Origin: J095 sp964517605
GTDB taxonomy: Bacteria; Chloroflexota; Anaerolineae; 4572-78; J111
Reading direction: 5' to 3'
NCBI GenBank assembly: GCA_964517605.1
Contig: CAZFCE010000016.1
Span: forward strand, 56,076 to 120,075
Length of the DNA: 64,000 nt
Positions 17,324 through 25,899 of this stretch are shown here, piece by piece. The position numbers and the translations under genes were made by a program. The notes below the pieces were generated by a model. It had not been told where the DNA came from, did no database searches, and saw nothing but the letters and a program-made list of their open reading frames with translations. The first letter of the stretch is position 1. The number at the start of each line of letters is the position of its first letter.

Positions 17324-17352
17324 TTGTTGGCCGTCATCATTCGTGTTATACT
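17324..17352 (+). promoter_or_regulatory. Probable promoter for the GT2 glycosyltransferase
   Basis: TTGTTG (17324-17329), 17 bases, TATACT (17347-17352). Its presence argues that the open frame beginning at 17324 is not translated from its first codon. Confidence 0.6.
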
Positions 17353-17434
17353 TTTGAGCTGTTATCTTACAGTTTATTGGTTCAATTGTCTGCAAGCCGC
17401 CGGGTTTGCAGATTTGTTTTTAGGAGTTTTAATT

Positions 17435-18964
17435 GTGACGTTGTTGATGGTTGTGTACGTAGTTACGACGGTTTTGCTGGCCGTTTACGCCCTTAACTCG
17501 TGGATACTCACCCTGTTGTATTGGGTTAACCGCCACCGCCGCCCGCCAACTCCCCCGGCTGGCGCGCCTTTACCGCCAGTAACGGTGCAGTTGCCCATTT
17601 TTAATGAGGCGTTGGTGATTGAGCGGTTAATCGAAGCCGTTGTGCAACTGGATTACCCAGCTCATTTGCTGCAAATCCAGGTGCTCGATGACTCAACCGA
17701 CGAAACCACCGCGCTGGCTCAGGCCCGGGTAGATTTTCACCGGGCGCGCGGGCTTAACATTGAGCTAATCCATCGCGTTGAGCGGCCCGGCTTTAAAGCC
17801 GGCGCGCTGGCCAACGGGCTAAAAACCGCCACCGGCGAGTTCATCGCTATTTTTGATGCCGATTTTGTGCCAACTCCCGATTTTCTAAAACAGACGATGC
17901 CCCACTTTGCCGGCAATCCCCAGCTGGGTATTTTGCAAACCCGGTGGGATCACTTAAACCGCCACTATTCCTGGTTAACCGCCGCCCAGGCGTTGGCCCT
18001 TGATGGCCATTTTGCCATTGAACAGGCCGCCCGCAATCGCTCCGGGTTGATGATTAACTTTAACGGCACCGCCGGGGTGTGGCGGCGAGCCTGTATTGAA
18101 GCCGCCGGCGGCTGGCAGGGCGACACCATTTCTGAGGATTTTGATTTGAGCTACCGCGCCCAGTTGGTTGGCTGGCAATGCCTGTTTTTGCGGGATGTGG
18201 CGGCTCCCGCCGAAATTCCGCCGCAGTTGGCCGCCCTCAAACGGCAGCAATTTCGCTGGGCCAAAGGCTCAATCCAGTGTTTTAAAAAGCTGGGCTGGCC
18301 GGTGTTCAGGGCCAATTTAAAATGGACGGTAAAATTGCAGGCGTTGGTTCACCTGAGCAGTTATTTTGTGCACCCGTTGATGGTACTGCTGGCGCTGGTA
18401 ACGCCGCTGTTAATCATCAGCGGCGGCGCTGATAAAATTCGGTTTCCGCTGATTTACCTCAGTTTGATTAGTTTGGGGCCGCCCCTGTTGTACGCGGTGG
18501 CGCAAATCAGCCTGCACCCGGCTGACTGGCGGCAAAATTACAAAGCCATGCCGTTGCTTATTTTGCTGGGCAGCGGCATTGCCCTGAGCAACACCAAAGC
18601 GGTGGTCGAAGCCCTGTTGGGCGTGGGCAACGTATTTAGGCGCACGCCCAAATTCAACGTAAATTCCACCACCGACCGCTGGCAAACCAGCTCGTACCGG
18701 CTGCGGCTGGATGGCTTGGTGCTGGGCGAACTGGCGCTGGCGTTGTACTCGTTGGCGGGCGCGGTGGCGGCAATGTTCAGCGGGCATAAAGTGGCGGTGC
18801 CGTTTATTTTGCTGTATGTGTTGGGGTTTGGCTATGTGGCGCTTTTGGGCTTGTGGGATGAATCGCAGCCCCTGGTGCGCCGGTTTTACAAGCAGTATCG
18901 GCTGCGCCGCAGTTTGGCCCGCGCTAAAACCGCCGGTCGCCGCCCGTTAAGCGCCGAACACTGA
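17435..18964 (+). CDS. Membrane GT2 family processive glycosyltransferase (cellulose/mannan synthase-like)
   Basis: The 509-residue protein starts at GTG 17435, preceded by AGGAG 8 bases upstream. The frame is open from 17324, but that part overlaps a promoter. An N-terminal membrane helix (about 1-30) is followed by the GT-A catalytic domain with VQLPIFNEALVIERLI, VLDDSTDET, FDADFVPTPDFL, TISEDFDLSYRAQL and QQFRWAKGSIQ. These are the D, DxD, TED-like and Q(Q/R)xRW motifs of processive beta-glycosyltransferases. Several membrane helices follow (about 310-480). It probably makes an extracellular beta-linked polysaccharide or a glycolipid precursor. No PilZ domain or BcsB partner is nearby. Confidence 0.85.
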   Translation: MTLLMVVYVVTTVLLAVYALNSWILTLLYWVNRHRRPPTPPAGAPLPPVTVQLPIFNEALVIERLIEAVVQLDYPAHLLQIQVLDDSTDETTALAQARVDFHRARGLNIELIHRVERPGFKAGALANGLKTATGEFIAIFDADFVPTPDFLKQTMPHFAGNPQLGILQTRWDHLNRHYSWLTAAQALALDGHFAIEQAARNRSGLMINFNGTAGVWRRACIEAAGGWQGDTISEDFDLSYRAQLVGWQCLFLRDVAAPAEIPPQLAALKRQQFRWAKGSIQCFKKLGWPVFRANLKWTVKLQALVHLSSYFVHPLMVLLALVTPLLIISGGADKIRFPLIYLSLISLGPPLLYAVAQISLHPADWRQNYKAMPLLILLGSGIALSNTKAVVEALLGVGNVFRRTPKFNVNSTTDRWQTSSYRLRLDGLVLGELALALYSLAGAVAAMFSGHKVAVPFILLYVLGFGYVALLGLWDESQPLVRRFYKQYRLRRSLARAKTAGRRPLSAEH

Positions 18965-18991
18965 GCCGTTTTTTGCTCAATTGATTGCCTG

Positions 18992-19022
18992 CAAAAACCA
19001 TCCCTTGCGGATGGTTTTTGTT
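18992..19022 (+). terminator. Rho-independent terminator after the GT2 gene
   Basis: CAAAAACCATCC (18992-19003) pairs perfectly with GGATGGTTTTTG (19009-19020) around a 5-base loop, ending in T5-G-T3. Confidence 0.88.
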
Positions 19023-19060
19023 TGGGGCGTAATTGCCGCTGTATTTGTGTTATTTATCAC

Positions 19061-19089
19061 TTGTGCAAAAAAAGAACGGGGACTATGAT
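19061..19089 (+). promoter_or_regulatory. Probable promoter for the acyltransferase gene
   Basis: TTGTGC (19061-19066), 17 bases, TATGAT (19084-19089), about 55 bases before the start codon. Confidence 0.6.
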
Positions 19090-19145
19090 GTGCCTGCCTG
19101 ATTCTTTTTCAAATACTTTTTCAATGACGAATAAAGGACAAATCA

Positions 19146-20258
19146 ATGAAAACTCGGCTTTACTTTTTAGATAACCTGCGTGCATTTGTAATATTTTTGG
19201 TAGTGTTGCTGCATGCGGCGCTTTCTTACATGGCGTATGCCCCGGAATGGTGGTACGTGCTCGACCCGCAACGCAGCCTGTTTTTTACAATGGTGGTGCT
19301 GCTGGTAGATGTGCCCATTATGCAAATGATGTTTTTTGCTTCGGGCTATTTTGCTATGCCGTCGTTGGCAAAACGGGGGGCCGGCCCTTTTTTGCGCGAT
19401 AAATTTATGCGGATTGGCCTGCCGTGGATTTTTGGGGCGCTGGTGCTGGCTCCGCCCACCGCCTATTTAATTTACTACACCCGTAACGTGCCTATGTCGC
19501 TGGGGCAATTCTGGCTCACCGATTTTTGGGGGCCGTTGTTCCAGCAATCGGTGTATTGGTATTTGGGGGTTTTGTTTTTGTTTTTTGGGCTGCTGGCGCT
19601 GGTTTACTCGGCCAACAGTCGGCTGCAAAACTGGGTTCCCGCCAACCAACCGCCCACCTGGCGATTGTTTGTGGGGTTTGTGCTGTTAACGGCGGTGGCT
19701 TCGCTGCTGCTCAACCTGGTATTTCCGCTGGATACCTGGTACACCAAACTTTACCTGATTGTGTTCCAGCCAGTCAGGTCGCCGTTGTACGTGAGCTATT
19801 TTCTGCTGGGCATTTACGCTTACCAGCGCGGCTGGTTTACCGCCGAAGGCTACAAACCGAATGTGGTGGTGTGGGTGCTGCTGTTCGTGTTTTCGGGCAT
19901 AGGGTATTTGGGCTACCGGATGACCATCCCCGAACCGCTGCAAACCACGATTGTGCTCAAGGCCATTACCGCGTTATTGTTTAACCTGTTCTGCCTGTCA
20001 TCTCTAATGGCCGGGTCGGCGGTGTTCCAGCAGTATGTTAACGGCAGCAACGCCTTCTGGCAGAGCCAGTCCCGCAGTTCTTACGGCATTTACTTTATCC
20101 ACCCGCTGATTTTGTATCCAATGATCTACCTGTTTGTGCCGTTAACCATTTCCATTTACCTTAAAGCCACAATTGTTACCCTGCTGGGCTGGTTATTATC
20201 GTGGGGCGTGAGCGCGTTGGTGTTAACTCGCGCGCCGGGCCTGCGCCGCATCTTTTAA
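19146..20258 (+). CDS. Acyltransferase-3 family membrane protein
   Basis: This 370-residue polytopic protein opens with RLYFLDNLRAFVIFLVVLLHAALSYM. That is the acyltransferase-3 signature, including the conserved Arg of LRA and the His at the end of helix 1. About ten hydrophobic segments follow, among them a late QSRSSYGIYFIHPLILYPMIYL block typical of the family. Members transfer acetyl, succinyl or other acyl groups to surface glycans or glucans. The acceptor cannot be read from the sequence. The preceding polysaccharide synthase gene has its own terminator, so a functional link is only suggestive. AAGGA precedes the ATG. Confidence 0.88.
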   Translation: MKTRLYFLDNLRAFVIFLVVLLHAALSYMAYAPEWWYVLDPQRSLFFTMVVLLVDVPIMQMMFFASGYFAMPSLAKRGAGPFLRDKFMRIGLPWIFGALVLAPPTAYLIYYTRNVPMSLGQFWLTDFWGPLFQQSVYWYLGVLFLFFGLLALVYSANSRLQNWVPANQPPTWRLFVGFVLLTAVASLLLNLVFPLDTWYTKLYLIVFQPVRSPLYVSYFLLGIYAYQRGWFTAEGYKPNVVVWVLLFVFSGIGYLGYRMTIPEPLQTTIVLKAITALLFNLFCLSSLMAGSAVFQQYVNGSNAFWQSQSRSSYGIYFIHPLILYPMIYLFVPLTISIYLKATIVTLLGWLLSWGVSALVLTRAPGLRRIF

Positions 20259-20275
20259 ACCCACAAAAACCCAAT

Positions 20276-20313
20276 AAAAAAGGCGACCCGCTGGATTGTG
20301 CGGGTCGCCTTTT
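20276..20313. terminator. Bidirectional terminator between acyltransferase and aminotransferase genes
   Basis: AAAAAGGCGACCCGC and GCGGGTCGCCTTTTT form a long perfect stem with a short loop. The A-tract and T-tract serve both converging genes. Confidence 0.9.
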
Positions 20314-20331
20314 TGTTTTGTGGCTAATGGT

Positions 20332-21492
20332 TTAGCCGTGGCGGCGCACAAACCGGCCCATGCGTTCCAGCGCCTCTTCTATTTTTTCGTAGGCGGTGGC
20401 GTAAGAGCAGCGCACGTACCCCGCCCCGCCAATACCAAACGAGCGCCCCGGAATTACCGCCACGCGCTCTTCGGTGAGCAGCCGCTCGGCAAATTCGGCA
20501 TCGTCCATGCCAGAGCCGCGCACGGAGGGAAAGGCGTAAAACGCGCCTTTGGGTTCAAAACATTTCAGGCCGATGCTGTTCAGCCCGTCCACAATCAGTC
20601 GCCGCCGCCGGTCGTACATTTGGCGCATTTCTTCAACCGCCGCATCGCCCTCTTTGAGCGCAGTCATGGCCGCATCCTGGGCTATAGTAGGGGCCGACAT
20701 AATGGTGTACTGGTGAACCTTGTTCATGGCCTCCTGAATTTCGGGCGGAGCGGCGGCAAATCCCAGCCGCCAGCCGGTCATGGCGTAGGCTTTGGAAAAG
20801 CCGCCCAGCAAAATGGTGCGTTCCCACATGCCGGGCAGCGAGGCAAAGCAGACGTGTTCGGTATCGTACACCAGCCGGTCGTAAATTTCATCGGAGATAA
20901 CCAGAATATCGTGCTTTTTAACCACGGCGGCAATTTCTTCCAGGGTTTCGCGTTCTAGCACCGCGCCGGTGGGGTTGTTGGGGTAGCCAATCAACAGCGC
21001 CTTGGTGCGCCGGGTAATGGCGGCCTCAATTTCTTCGGCGGTCACTTGAAAGTTGTTTTCCACGCGGGTGGCAATCGGCACGGGGATGCCGTTGGCCAGG
21101 CTGACCTCGGCCATGTAGGATACAAAGCAGGGTTGCGGCACAATCACTTCGTCGCCGGGGTTGAGAATGGCGGTCATGGCCAGGTACAGGGCTTCGGACA
21201 CGCCCACCGTTACCAGCAATTCCAGCGCCGGATCGTATTCAACGCCGTACAGCCGGTTTAAATGCTGCGAAATGGCGGTGCGTAGCTCGGTGGTGCCGCT
21301 GTTAGAGGTGTAGTGAGTGTTCCCGGCCCGCAACGAGCTAATTCCGGCTTCGAGAATGGCATTTGGCGTTACAAAATCCGGCTCGCCAATCCCCAGTGAA
21401 ATCACATTTTCCATAGAGGCCGCAATGTCAAAAAAGCGGCGAATCCCCGAAGGCGGAACTTGTTGAACTCGATTTGAAATGAATGAACGCAT
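20332..21492 (-). CDS. PLP-dependent aminotransferase, class I/II (aspartate aminotransferase family)
   Basis: This 386-residue fold-type I enzyme has SLGIGEPDFVTP near the N-terminus, GYPNNPTGAVLERETLEEIA, the strand ISDEIYDRLVYD and the PLP lysine in LLGGFSKAYAMTGWRLGFAAAP. The late RCSYATAYEKIEEALERM block includes the substrate-carboxylate arginine. This subgroup includes aspartate, aromatic and alanine aminotransferases, and the substrate is not resolved here. It lies 57 bases downstream of alanine dehydrogenase on the same strand, so an alanine or general amino-nitrogen role is reasonable but unproven. The start ATG at 21492 matches family N-termini. Confidence 0.9.
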   Translation of the reverse strand: MRSFISNRVQQVPPSGIRRFFDIAASMENVISLGIGEPDFVTPNAILEAGISSLRAGNTHYTSNSGTTELRTAISQHLNRLYGVEYDPALELLVTVGVSEALYLAMTAILNPGDEVIVPQPCFVSYMAEVSLANGIPVPIATRVENNFQVTAEEIEAAITRRTKALLIGYPNNPTGAVLERETLEEIAAVVKKHDILVISDEIYDRLVYDTEHVCFASLPGMWERTILLGGFSKAYAMTGWRLGFAAAPPEIQEAMNKVHQYTIMSAPTIAQDAAMTALKEGDAAVEEMRQMYDRRRRLIVDGLNSIGLKCFEPKGAFYAFPSVRGSGMDDAEFAERLLTEERVAVIPGRSFGIGGAGYVRCSYATAYEKIEEALERMGRFVRRHG

Positions 21493-21549
21493 AACCCCTC
21501 AATTTTTGGTGATGAACTAAAAAACTACAGGATTAATTATTGGTTGGCT

Positions 21550-22656
21550 TTAGTTTATAACTAACGGCTGGTAGTCCAGATCAAAGGCTTCGGCCACCGC
21601 CCGGTAAGTGATTTTGCCCTGGTAGGTGTTTACGCCCAGCGCCAGCGCCTTATCCTGGCTAATCGCCTTTTCAAAACCAAGGTTGGCCAGTTTGAGCACA
21701 TAAGGCAGGGTGGCGTTGGATAGCCCGTAGGTGCTGGTGCGCGGCACCGCGCCCGGCATGTTGGCCACGCAGTAGTGCAAAATGCCGTCCACGTAAAACG
21801 TGGGATCCGAGTGGGTGGTGGGCCGCGTGGTTTCTACGCAGCCGCCCTGATCTACTGCCACGTCTACAATAACGCTGCCCGGCTTCATTTGGGCAATCAT
21901 TTCGCGGGTAACAAGTTTGGGCGCTTTGGCCCCTTTCACCAGCACCGCGCCAATCACCAGGTCGGCGCGTTTGACCGCCTCGGTGATAGAAAACGGGTTT
22001 GAGGCGATGGTGGTAAAGTTGCCGTGCATTACGTCGCTCAGGTAGCGCAGCCGGTCCAGGTTGATGTCCATCATTGTTACCTGCGCGCCCAGCCCCAGCG
22101 CCATTTTGGCGGCTTCGGTGCCAACCACCCCGCCGCCAATTACCACCACACTGGCGGGCCGCACGCCCGGAATGCCGCCCATCAATTTACCGCGCCCACC
22201 GGCGTGCCGCTCCAGGTAGTGCGCGCCAATCTGAATGGACATGCGCCCGGCCACCTCGCTCATGGGGGTGAGCAGCGGCAGCGAGCCGTTGGGCAGTTCC
22301 ACCGTTTCGTAGGCCAGGCCGGTTACGCCGCTGCCGGCTACCGCCCGCGTCAGCTCTTCGTCGGCGGCCAGGTGCAAATAGGTAAACAGCACCAAATCGG
22401 GCCGCAAATAGGGGTATTCGGTGGGCAGCGGCTCTTTTACCTTAACCACCATATTGGCCTGCTGCCAAACTTCGGCGGCAGCCATAATTTTGGCCCCGGC
22501 TTCAATATAACGGGAATCTGAGAAGTAGCTGCCCTCGCCGGCCCCGGCTTCAACCAGCACGGTGTGGCCGGCCTCAACCAGTTGATGAACACCGGCCGGC
22601 GTCATTGACACCCGGTATTCGTTGTTTTTTATTTCTTTAGGTACGCCAACAATCAT
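21550..22656 (-). CDS. ald: Alanine dehydrogenase
   Basis: This enzyme interconverts L-alanine with pyruvate and ammonia using NAD. The 368-residue protein starts MIVGVPKEIKNNEYRVSMTPAGVHQLVEAGHTVLVE and contains the Rossmann motif GGGVVGTEAAKMALGLGAQVTMMD. The block DVAVDQGGCVETTRPTTHSDPTFYVDGILHYCVANMPGAVPRTST is diagnostic of Ald. The ORF extends ten residues further to 22686, but AAGGAG lies about 10 bases before ATG 22656, and that start matches known Ald proteins. It is transcribed toward the aminotransferase gene, 57 bases away. Confidence 0.96.
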   Translation of the reverse strand: MIVGVPKEIKNNEYRVSMTPAGVHQLVEAGHTVLVEAGAGEGSYFSDSRYIEAGAKIMAAAEVWQQANMVVKVKEPLPTEYPYLRPDLVLFTYLHLAADEELTRAVAGSGVTGLAYETVELPNGSLPLLTPMSEVAGRMSIQIGAHYLERHAGGRGKLMGGIPGVRPASVVVIGGGVVGTEAAKMALGLGAQVTMMDINLDRLRYLSDVMHGNFTTIASNPFSITEAVKRADLVIGAVLVKGAKAPKLVTREMIAQMKPGSVIVDVAVDQGGCVETTRPTTHSDPTFYVDGILHYCVANMPGAVPRTSTYGLSNATLPYVLKLANLGFEKAISQDKALALGVNTYQGKITYRAVAEAFDLDYQPLVIN

Positions 22657-22781
22657 TTTTACTTTTCTCCTTATTGATAGCTTCATAGCCTGGCAGGTTC
22701 ACTTAATGTGAAAGCTGCGGTTTTTGTTTGGGTAACTTTGCCGGTTTCATCGTTGATGGGCAATAGTTTGTAACTATGGGG

Positions 22782-23792
22782 TTATTTGTTTAAATTGGTT
22801 AAAATATCTTCCGGGCCGTAAACCTTTACGCCGTAAACCTGCTGCATCAGTTTGGCCAGTTCCAGAGTGCGCTCGGCAATTGATTTTTGCTGCAAGCTGA
22901 TAGAATTAATCAGGGCCAGGTTGGCGGCGGCGGCTCCGCCCAGCATGGCCTGTTTTTCCAGTTCGATGGCCAGATTTCGCAGGTAAATATTGATTTGTTT
23001 GATGATGCCCTCAATTTGGGTTTCGATCATCTGGATTGAAAAATCATCCAGGTTGGGCAAAATTGCGTTGTTGCCCCCGGCCTCGGCCTCGGCTTCCGGG
23101 GGAATGGCTACCGGCGCGGCGGCGGTTCGCGCTGCCTGGCCGCGCTGCACCTTTAAAAAATGTTCGGCGGCGGCAAACAGCCACTTTAGTTCGGTATTGA
23201 TGCTATCCTGTTCGGCGGTGGTAAAGCAGCTCATTTGGGTAACAACTTTGGTTATTACCCCAATGCCGGTAGCCACGGCGCTCACTTCCTGCGCGGTGCC
23301 GCGCACGGTTCGGGCGGTGTTGCCGCGCCCGCGCCGGGCCGAACTATCTGCCGGAGTTGGCGCGGTGGCCGGCGGCGGGGTTTCTGCCGGTTGGCCCAGA
23401 ACCTTTTTAATAACCGCCGCCAACTTATCAAAATTCTCCGGCGAGGCGGTTTCTTTAAAATCAAGCCACTGAACGCCGGCCAGCGCGTATTCAAACATCA
23501 CCGGGATTTCGGTGGGCCGCCACAGCAGCGGCACAATCGGTTTGGCATGGGTTTCGGCCAGGTCAACCTCTTTGCGGATGTTCGCCGATTGCACCGCGTC
23601 GGGTGAGAGCACCAGCACAAACACCCGGCAATCCCTGATGCCCTCGGCAATGGAACTACGCCACTGGTCGCCCACTTCAATGCTTTCCTGATCAAACCAG
23701 GCTACAATGCCCCGGTTGGCCAGTTCGCGGTGCAGCCGGGTAACAAACTCAATATCTTTGCGGCGGTAGCTGATGAACACCTCAAATGGCAT
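22782..23792 (-). CDS. TIR-domain protein with helical C-terminal region
   Basis: From ATG 23792, with GGGAGAAG just upstream, this is a 336-residue protein. Residues 1-125 are a bacterial TIR domain: FEVFISYRRKDIEFVTRLHRELANRGIVAWFDQESIEVGDQW, then CRVFVLVLSPDAVQSANIRKEV, with E75 as the candidate NADase glutamate. A Pro/Ala/Arg-rich linker (about 143-175) leads to a helical region of about 150 residues (TAEQDSINTELKWLFAAAEHFLKVQRGQ and IQMIETQIEGIIKQINIYLRNLAIELEKQAML). Bacterial TIR proteins are NAD-cleaving defence effectors or scaffolds. No defence partner gene is next to it. Biological role undetermined. Confidence 0.85.
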   Translation of the reverse strand: MPFEVFISYRRKDIEFVTRLHRELANRGIVAWFDQESIEVGDQWRSSIAEGIRDCRVFVLVLSPDAVQSANIRKEVDLAETHAKPIVPLLWRPTEIPVMFEYALAGVQWLDFKETASPENFDKLAAVIKKVLGQPAETPPPATAPTPADSSARRGRGNTARTVRGTAQEVSAVATGIGVITKVVTQMSCFTTAEQDSINTELKWLFAAAEHFLKVQRGQAARTAAAPVAIPPEAEAEAGGNNAILPNLDDFSIQMIETQIEGIIKQINIYLRNLAIELEKQAMLGGAAAANLALINSISLQQKSIAERTLELAKLMQQVYGVKVYGPEDILTNLNK

Positions 23793-23826
23793 GGTCTTCT
23801 CCCTGCAATGGAAAAATAGTGGCTCT

Positions 23827-23855
23827 ATTGTAACACAGGAATACCCTACCAACAA
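23827..23855 (-). promoter_or_regulatory. Promoter of the TIR-domain gene
   Basis: On the minus strand TTGTTG (23855-23850), 17 bases, TACAAT (23832-23827). The predicted start is about 28 bases before the ATG at 23792. Confidence 0.7.
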
Positions 23856-23913
23856 TTAATTTTTGCCTTGGCATTGAGCTATCTGCCCCTGCTTTTCGCC
23901 TGTTCTCAAGTTA

Positions 23914-23922
23914 TGGTATAAT
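23914..23922 (+). promoter_or_regulatory. Extended -10 promoter of the ABC-F gene
   Basis: TGGTATAAT at 23914-23922 is a perfect extended -10 element. No good -35 is seen, as expected for this promoter type. Confidence 0.65.
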
Positions 23923-23961
23923 TTTTCAAATTCTAACAGAAACACCACAAATAAGTAGATT

Positions 23962-25866
23962 ATGGCAATTCTTTCAGTTCAAAATTTGGGCAAATACTTT
24001 GGAGGACAGGATATTTTTTCTGACCTCAACCTGGTGATTGAGCACGGCGACAGGATTGCCCTGATTGGCCCCAACGGCGAAGGCAAAACCACGTTGTTGC
24101 GGGCCATTGCCGGCGTTGAACCGGCCACGCAGGGCCGCGTATTTGCCGCCAAAGAAACAAAAATTGGCTATCTGGAACAGCACGCCTCGTTGTTATCAAC
24201 CGTTGGCACCTTGTGGGAGCTGGCAATGGGCGCGTTTGCCGCCTTGATTCAGGCCGAAACCGACCTGCGCGTTATGGAACATGCCATCGCCGCCGAAACC
24301 GACGACGCCCGTCACGCCCAACTGCTTGAAAAATACGGCGAGGCCCAAATTCAATTTGAACACGCCGGCGGTTACGCCTACGAACAAACCGCCCGGCAGG
24401 TGCTCAGCGGATTGGGCTTTACCCCGGCTGATTATCACCGCCCGCTGGCTCAATTTAGCGGCGGCGAACAAAGCCGCGCCCAACTGGCCCGCATTTTGCT
24501 GGAACGGCCCAGCCTGCTGCTGCTCGACGAACCCACCAACCACCTTGATTTAGCCTCGGTGGAGTGGCTGGAAAATTACCTGCAAAGCTGGCCCGGCGGG
24601 TTGCTGGTGGTAGCCCACGACCGCTACTTTTTAGACAAAGTGGCCACCCGCGTGTGGGAAATGTCGCTGGGCCGGGTAGAAACCTATCGCGGCAACTTTT
24701 CGCAATACGTGGTTCAACGCGCCGAGCGGCTGGATCGGCTCAAAAAGGATTACCAGGCCCAACAGGAATTTATTGCCAAAGAAGAGGATTTTATCCGGCG
24801 CAATATTGCCGGGCAGCGCACCAAGGAAGCGCAGGGTCGCCGTAAGCGGCTGGAGCGGCTGGAAAAAGTGGATCGCCCGCTGGAACAGAAAACCCTCAAC
24901 CTCAACCTGCAAACCACGCTCCGCTCCGGTGATTTGGTGCTGGCCACACACGGCCTGGTGGTGGGCTACCCCAACGCCGCCGCCCTGTTTGCCTGCCCGG
25001 ATTTAGAAATTCGGCGGGGGCAAACCGTGGCTTTGTTGGGGCCAAACGGCGCGGGCAAAACCACCTTTATCAAAACCATACTGGGCAGCCTTTTGCCCCA
25101 GTCCGGCGAAATCCGGTTTGGAGCCGGGGTAAAAGTGGGCTACTTTGCCCAAACTCATTCCAGTCTCAACCTCGAAGCCTCCATTCTGGACGAAATTCTG
25201 TCGGTGCGCAACCTGCCCGTGGGCGAGGCCCGCAACTATTTGGGCCAATTTCTCTTTTCCGGCGATGACGTGTTCAAGCCCATCGGCGCGCTGTCCGGCG
25301 GCGAGCGCAGCCGGGTGGCGTTGGCCAAGCTCACGCTAACGGGATCGAACTTTCTTATTTTGGACGAACCCACCAACCACCTTGATATCGCCTCGCAGGA
25401 AAATCTGGAAGACGTGCTGAACGATTTTGCCGGCACCATTCTGCTGGTATCGCACGACCGGTATTTTGTAGATGCGCTGGCTACCGAGGTGTGGGCGCTG
25501 GAACCCGACACCAAATCAGTCGCCGTAACCGAAGGCGGCTACAGCGATTATCTGGCGGTGCAGCAGGCGCAACTGGCGGCGGCAGCCAACGGCAAACCGG
25601 GCGGCGAAGCGCCCAAAGGCAAGCTCATCCGTGAGCAAAACAAAGCCGAAAAACGGGCCATCGAAAAGAAAGCCCGGCAAATTGCCGAAATTGAAACCAT
25701 CATTGCCGCCACTGAACAAAAACTGGCTCAACTTTCGCAGCAACTCGAAGCCGCCAGCATGGCGCAGGATATTTTTAAGCTGCAAGAGTTGGGTGAAGCC
25801 TATCAATCTACCGAAGTAAAACTGGAGGAGTTGATTACCCAATGGACCGAAATGGAAGCGGCTTGA
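23962..25866 (+). CDS. ABC-F family ATPase (ribosome-associated type)
   Basis: This 634-residue soluble protein has two ATP-binding cassettes and no membrane domain. Cassette 1 has GPNGEGKTTLL, FSGGEQSRAQLARIL and LLLLDEPTNHLDL. Cassette 2 has GPNGAGKTTFI, LSGGERSRVALAKL and FLILDEPTNHLDI. The Lys/Arg-rich helical linker between them (LDRLKKDYQAQQEFIAKEEDFIRRNIAGQRTKEAQGRRKRLERLEK) is the ribosome-contacting P-site tRNA-interaction motif of ABC-F proteins. Residues 555-634 form a coiled-coil tail. Family members relieve ribosome stalling or protect against antibiotics; resistance cannot be inferred from sequence alone. The coaE fusion gene starts 34 bases downstream. Confidence 0.93.
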   Translation: MAILSVQNLGKYFGGQDIFSDLNLVIEHGDRIALIGPNGEGKTTLLRAIAGVEPATQGRVFAAKETKIGYLEQHASLLSTVGTLWELAMGAFAALIQAETDLRVMEHAIAAETDDARHAQLLEKYGEAQIQFEHAGGYAYEQTARQVLSGLGFTPADYHRPLAQFSGGEQSRAQLARILLERPSLLLLDEPTNHLDLASVEWLENYLQSWPGGLLVVAHDRYFLDKVATRVWEMSLGRVETYRGNFSQYVVQRAERLDRLKKDYQAQQEFIAKEEDFIRRNIAGQRTKEAQGRRKRLERLEKVDRPLEQKTLNLNLQTTLRSGDLVLATHGLVVGYPNAAALFACPDLEIRRGQTVALLGPNGAGKTTFIKTILGSLLPQSGEIRFGAGVKVGYFAQTHSSLNLEASILDEILSVRNLPVGEARNYLGQFLFSGDDVFKPIGALSGGERSRVALAKLTLTGSNFLILDEPTNHLDIASQENLEDVLNDFAGTILLVSHDRYFVDALATEVWALEPDTKSVAVTEGGYSDYLAVQQAQLAAAANGKPGGEAPKGKLIREQNKAEKRAIEKKARQIAEIETIIAATEQKLAQLSQQLEAASMAQDIFKLQELGEAYQSTEVKLEELITQWTEMEAA

Positions 25867-25899
25867 GGGTAAAATTTGCTCGTCAAGGAGGCGGCAAAT

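Noticed and set aside
23962..25866. Antibiotic-resistance ABC-F gene
   Set aside because: The sequence shows only a generic ABC-F protein. Resistance members cannot be told from housekeeping ones by the visible motifs.
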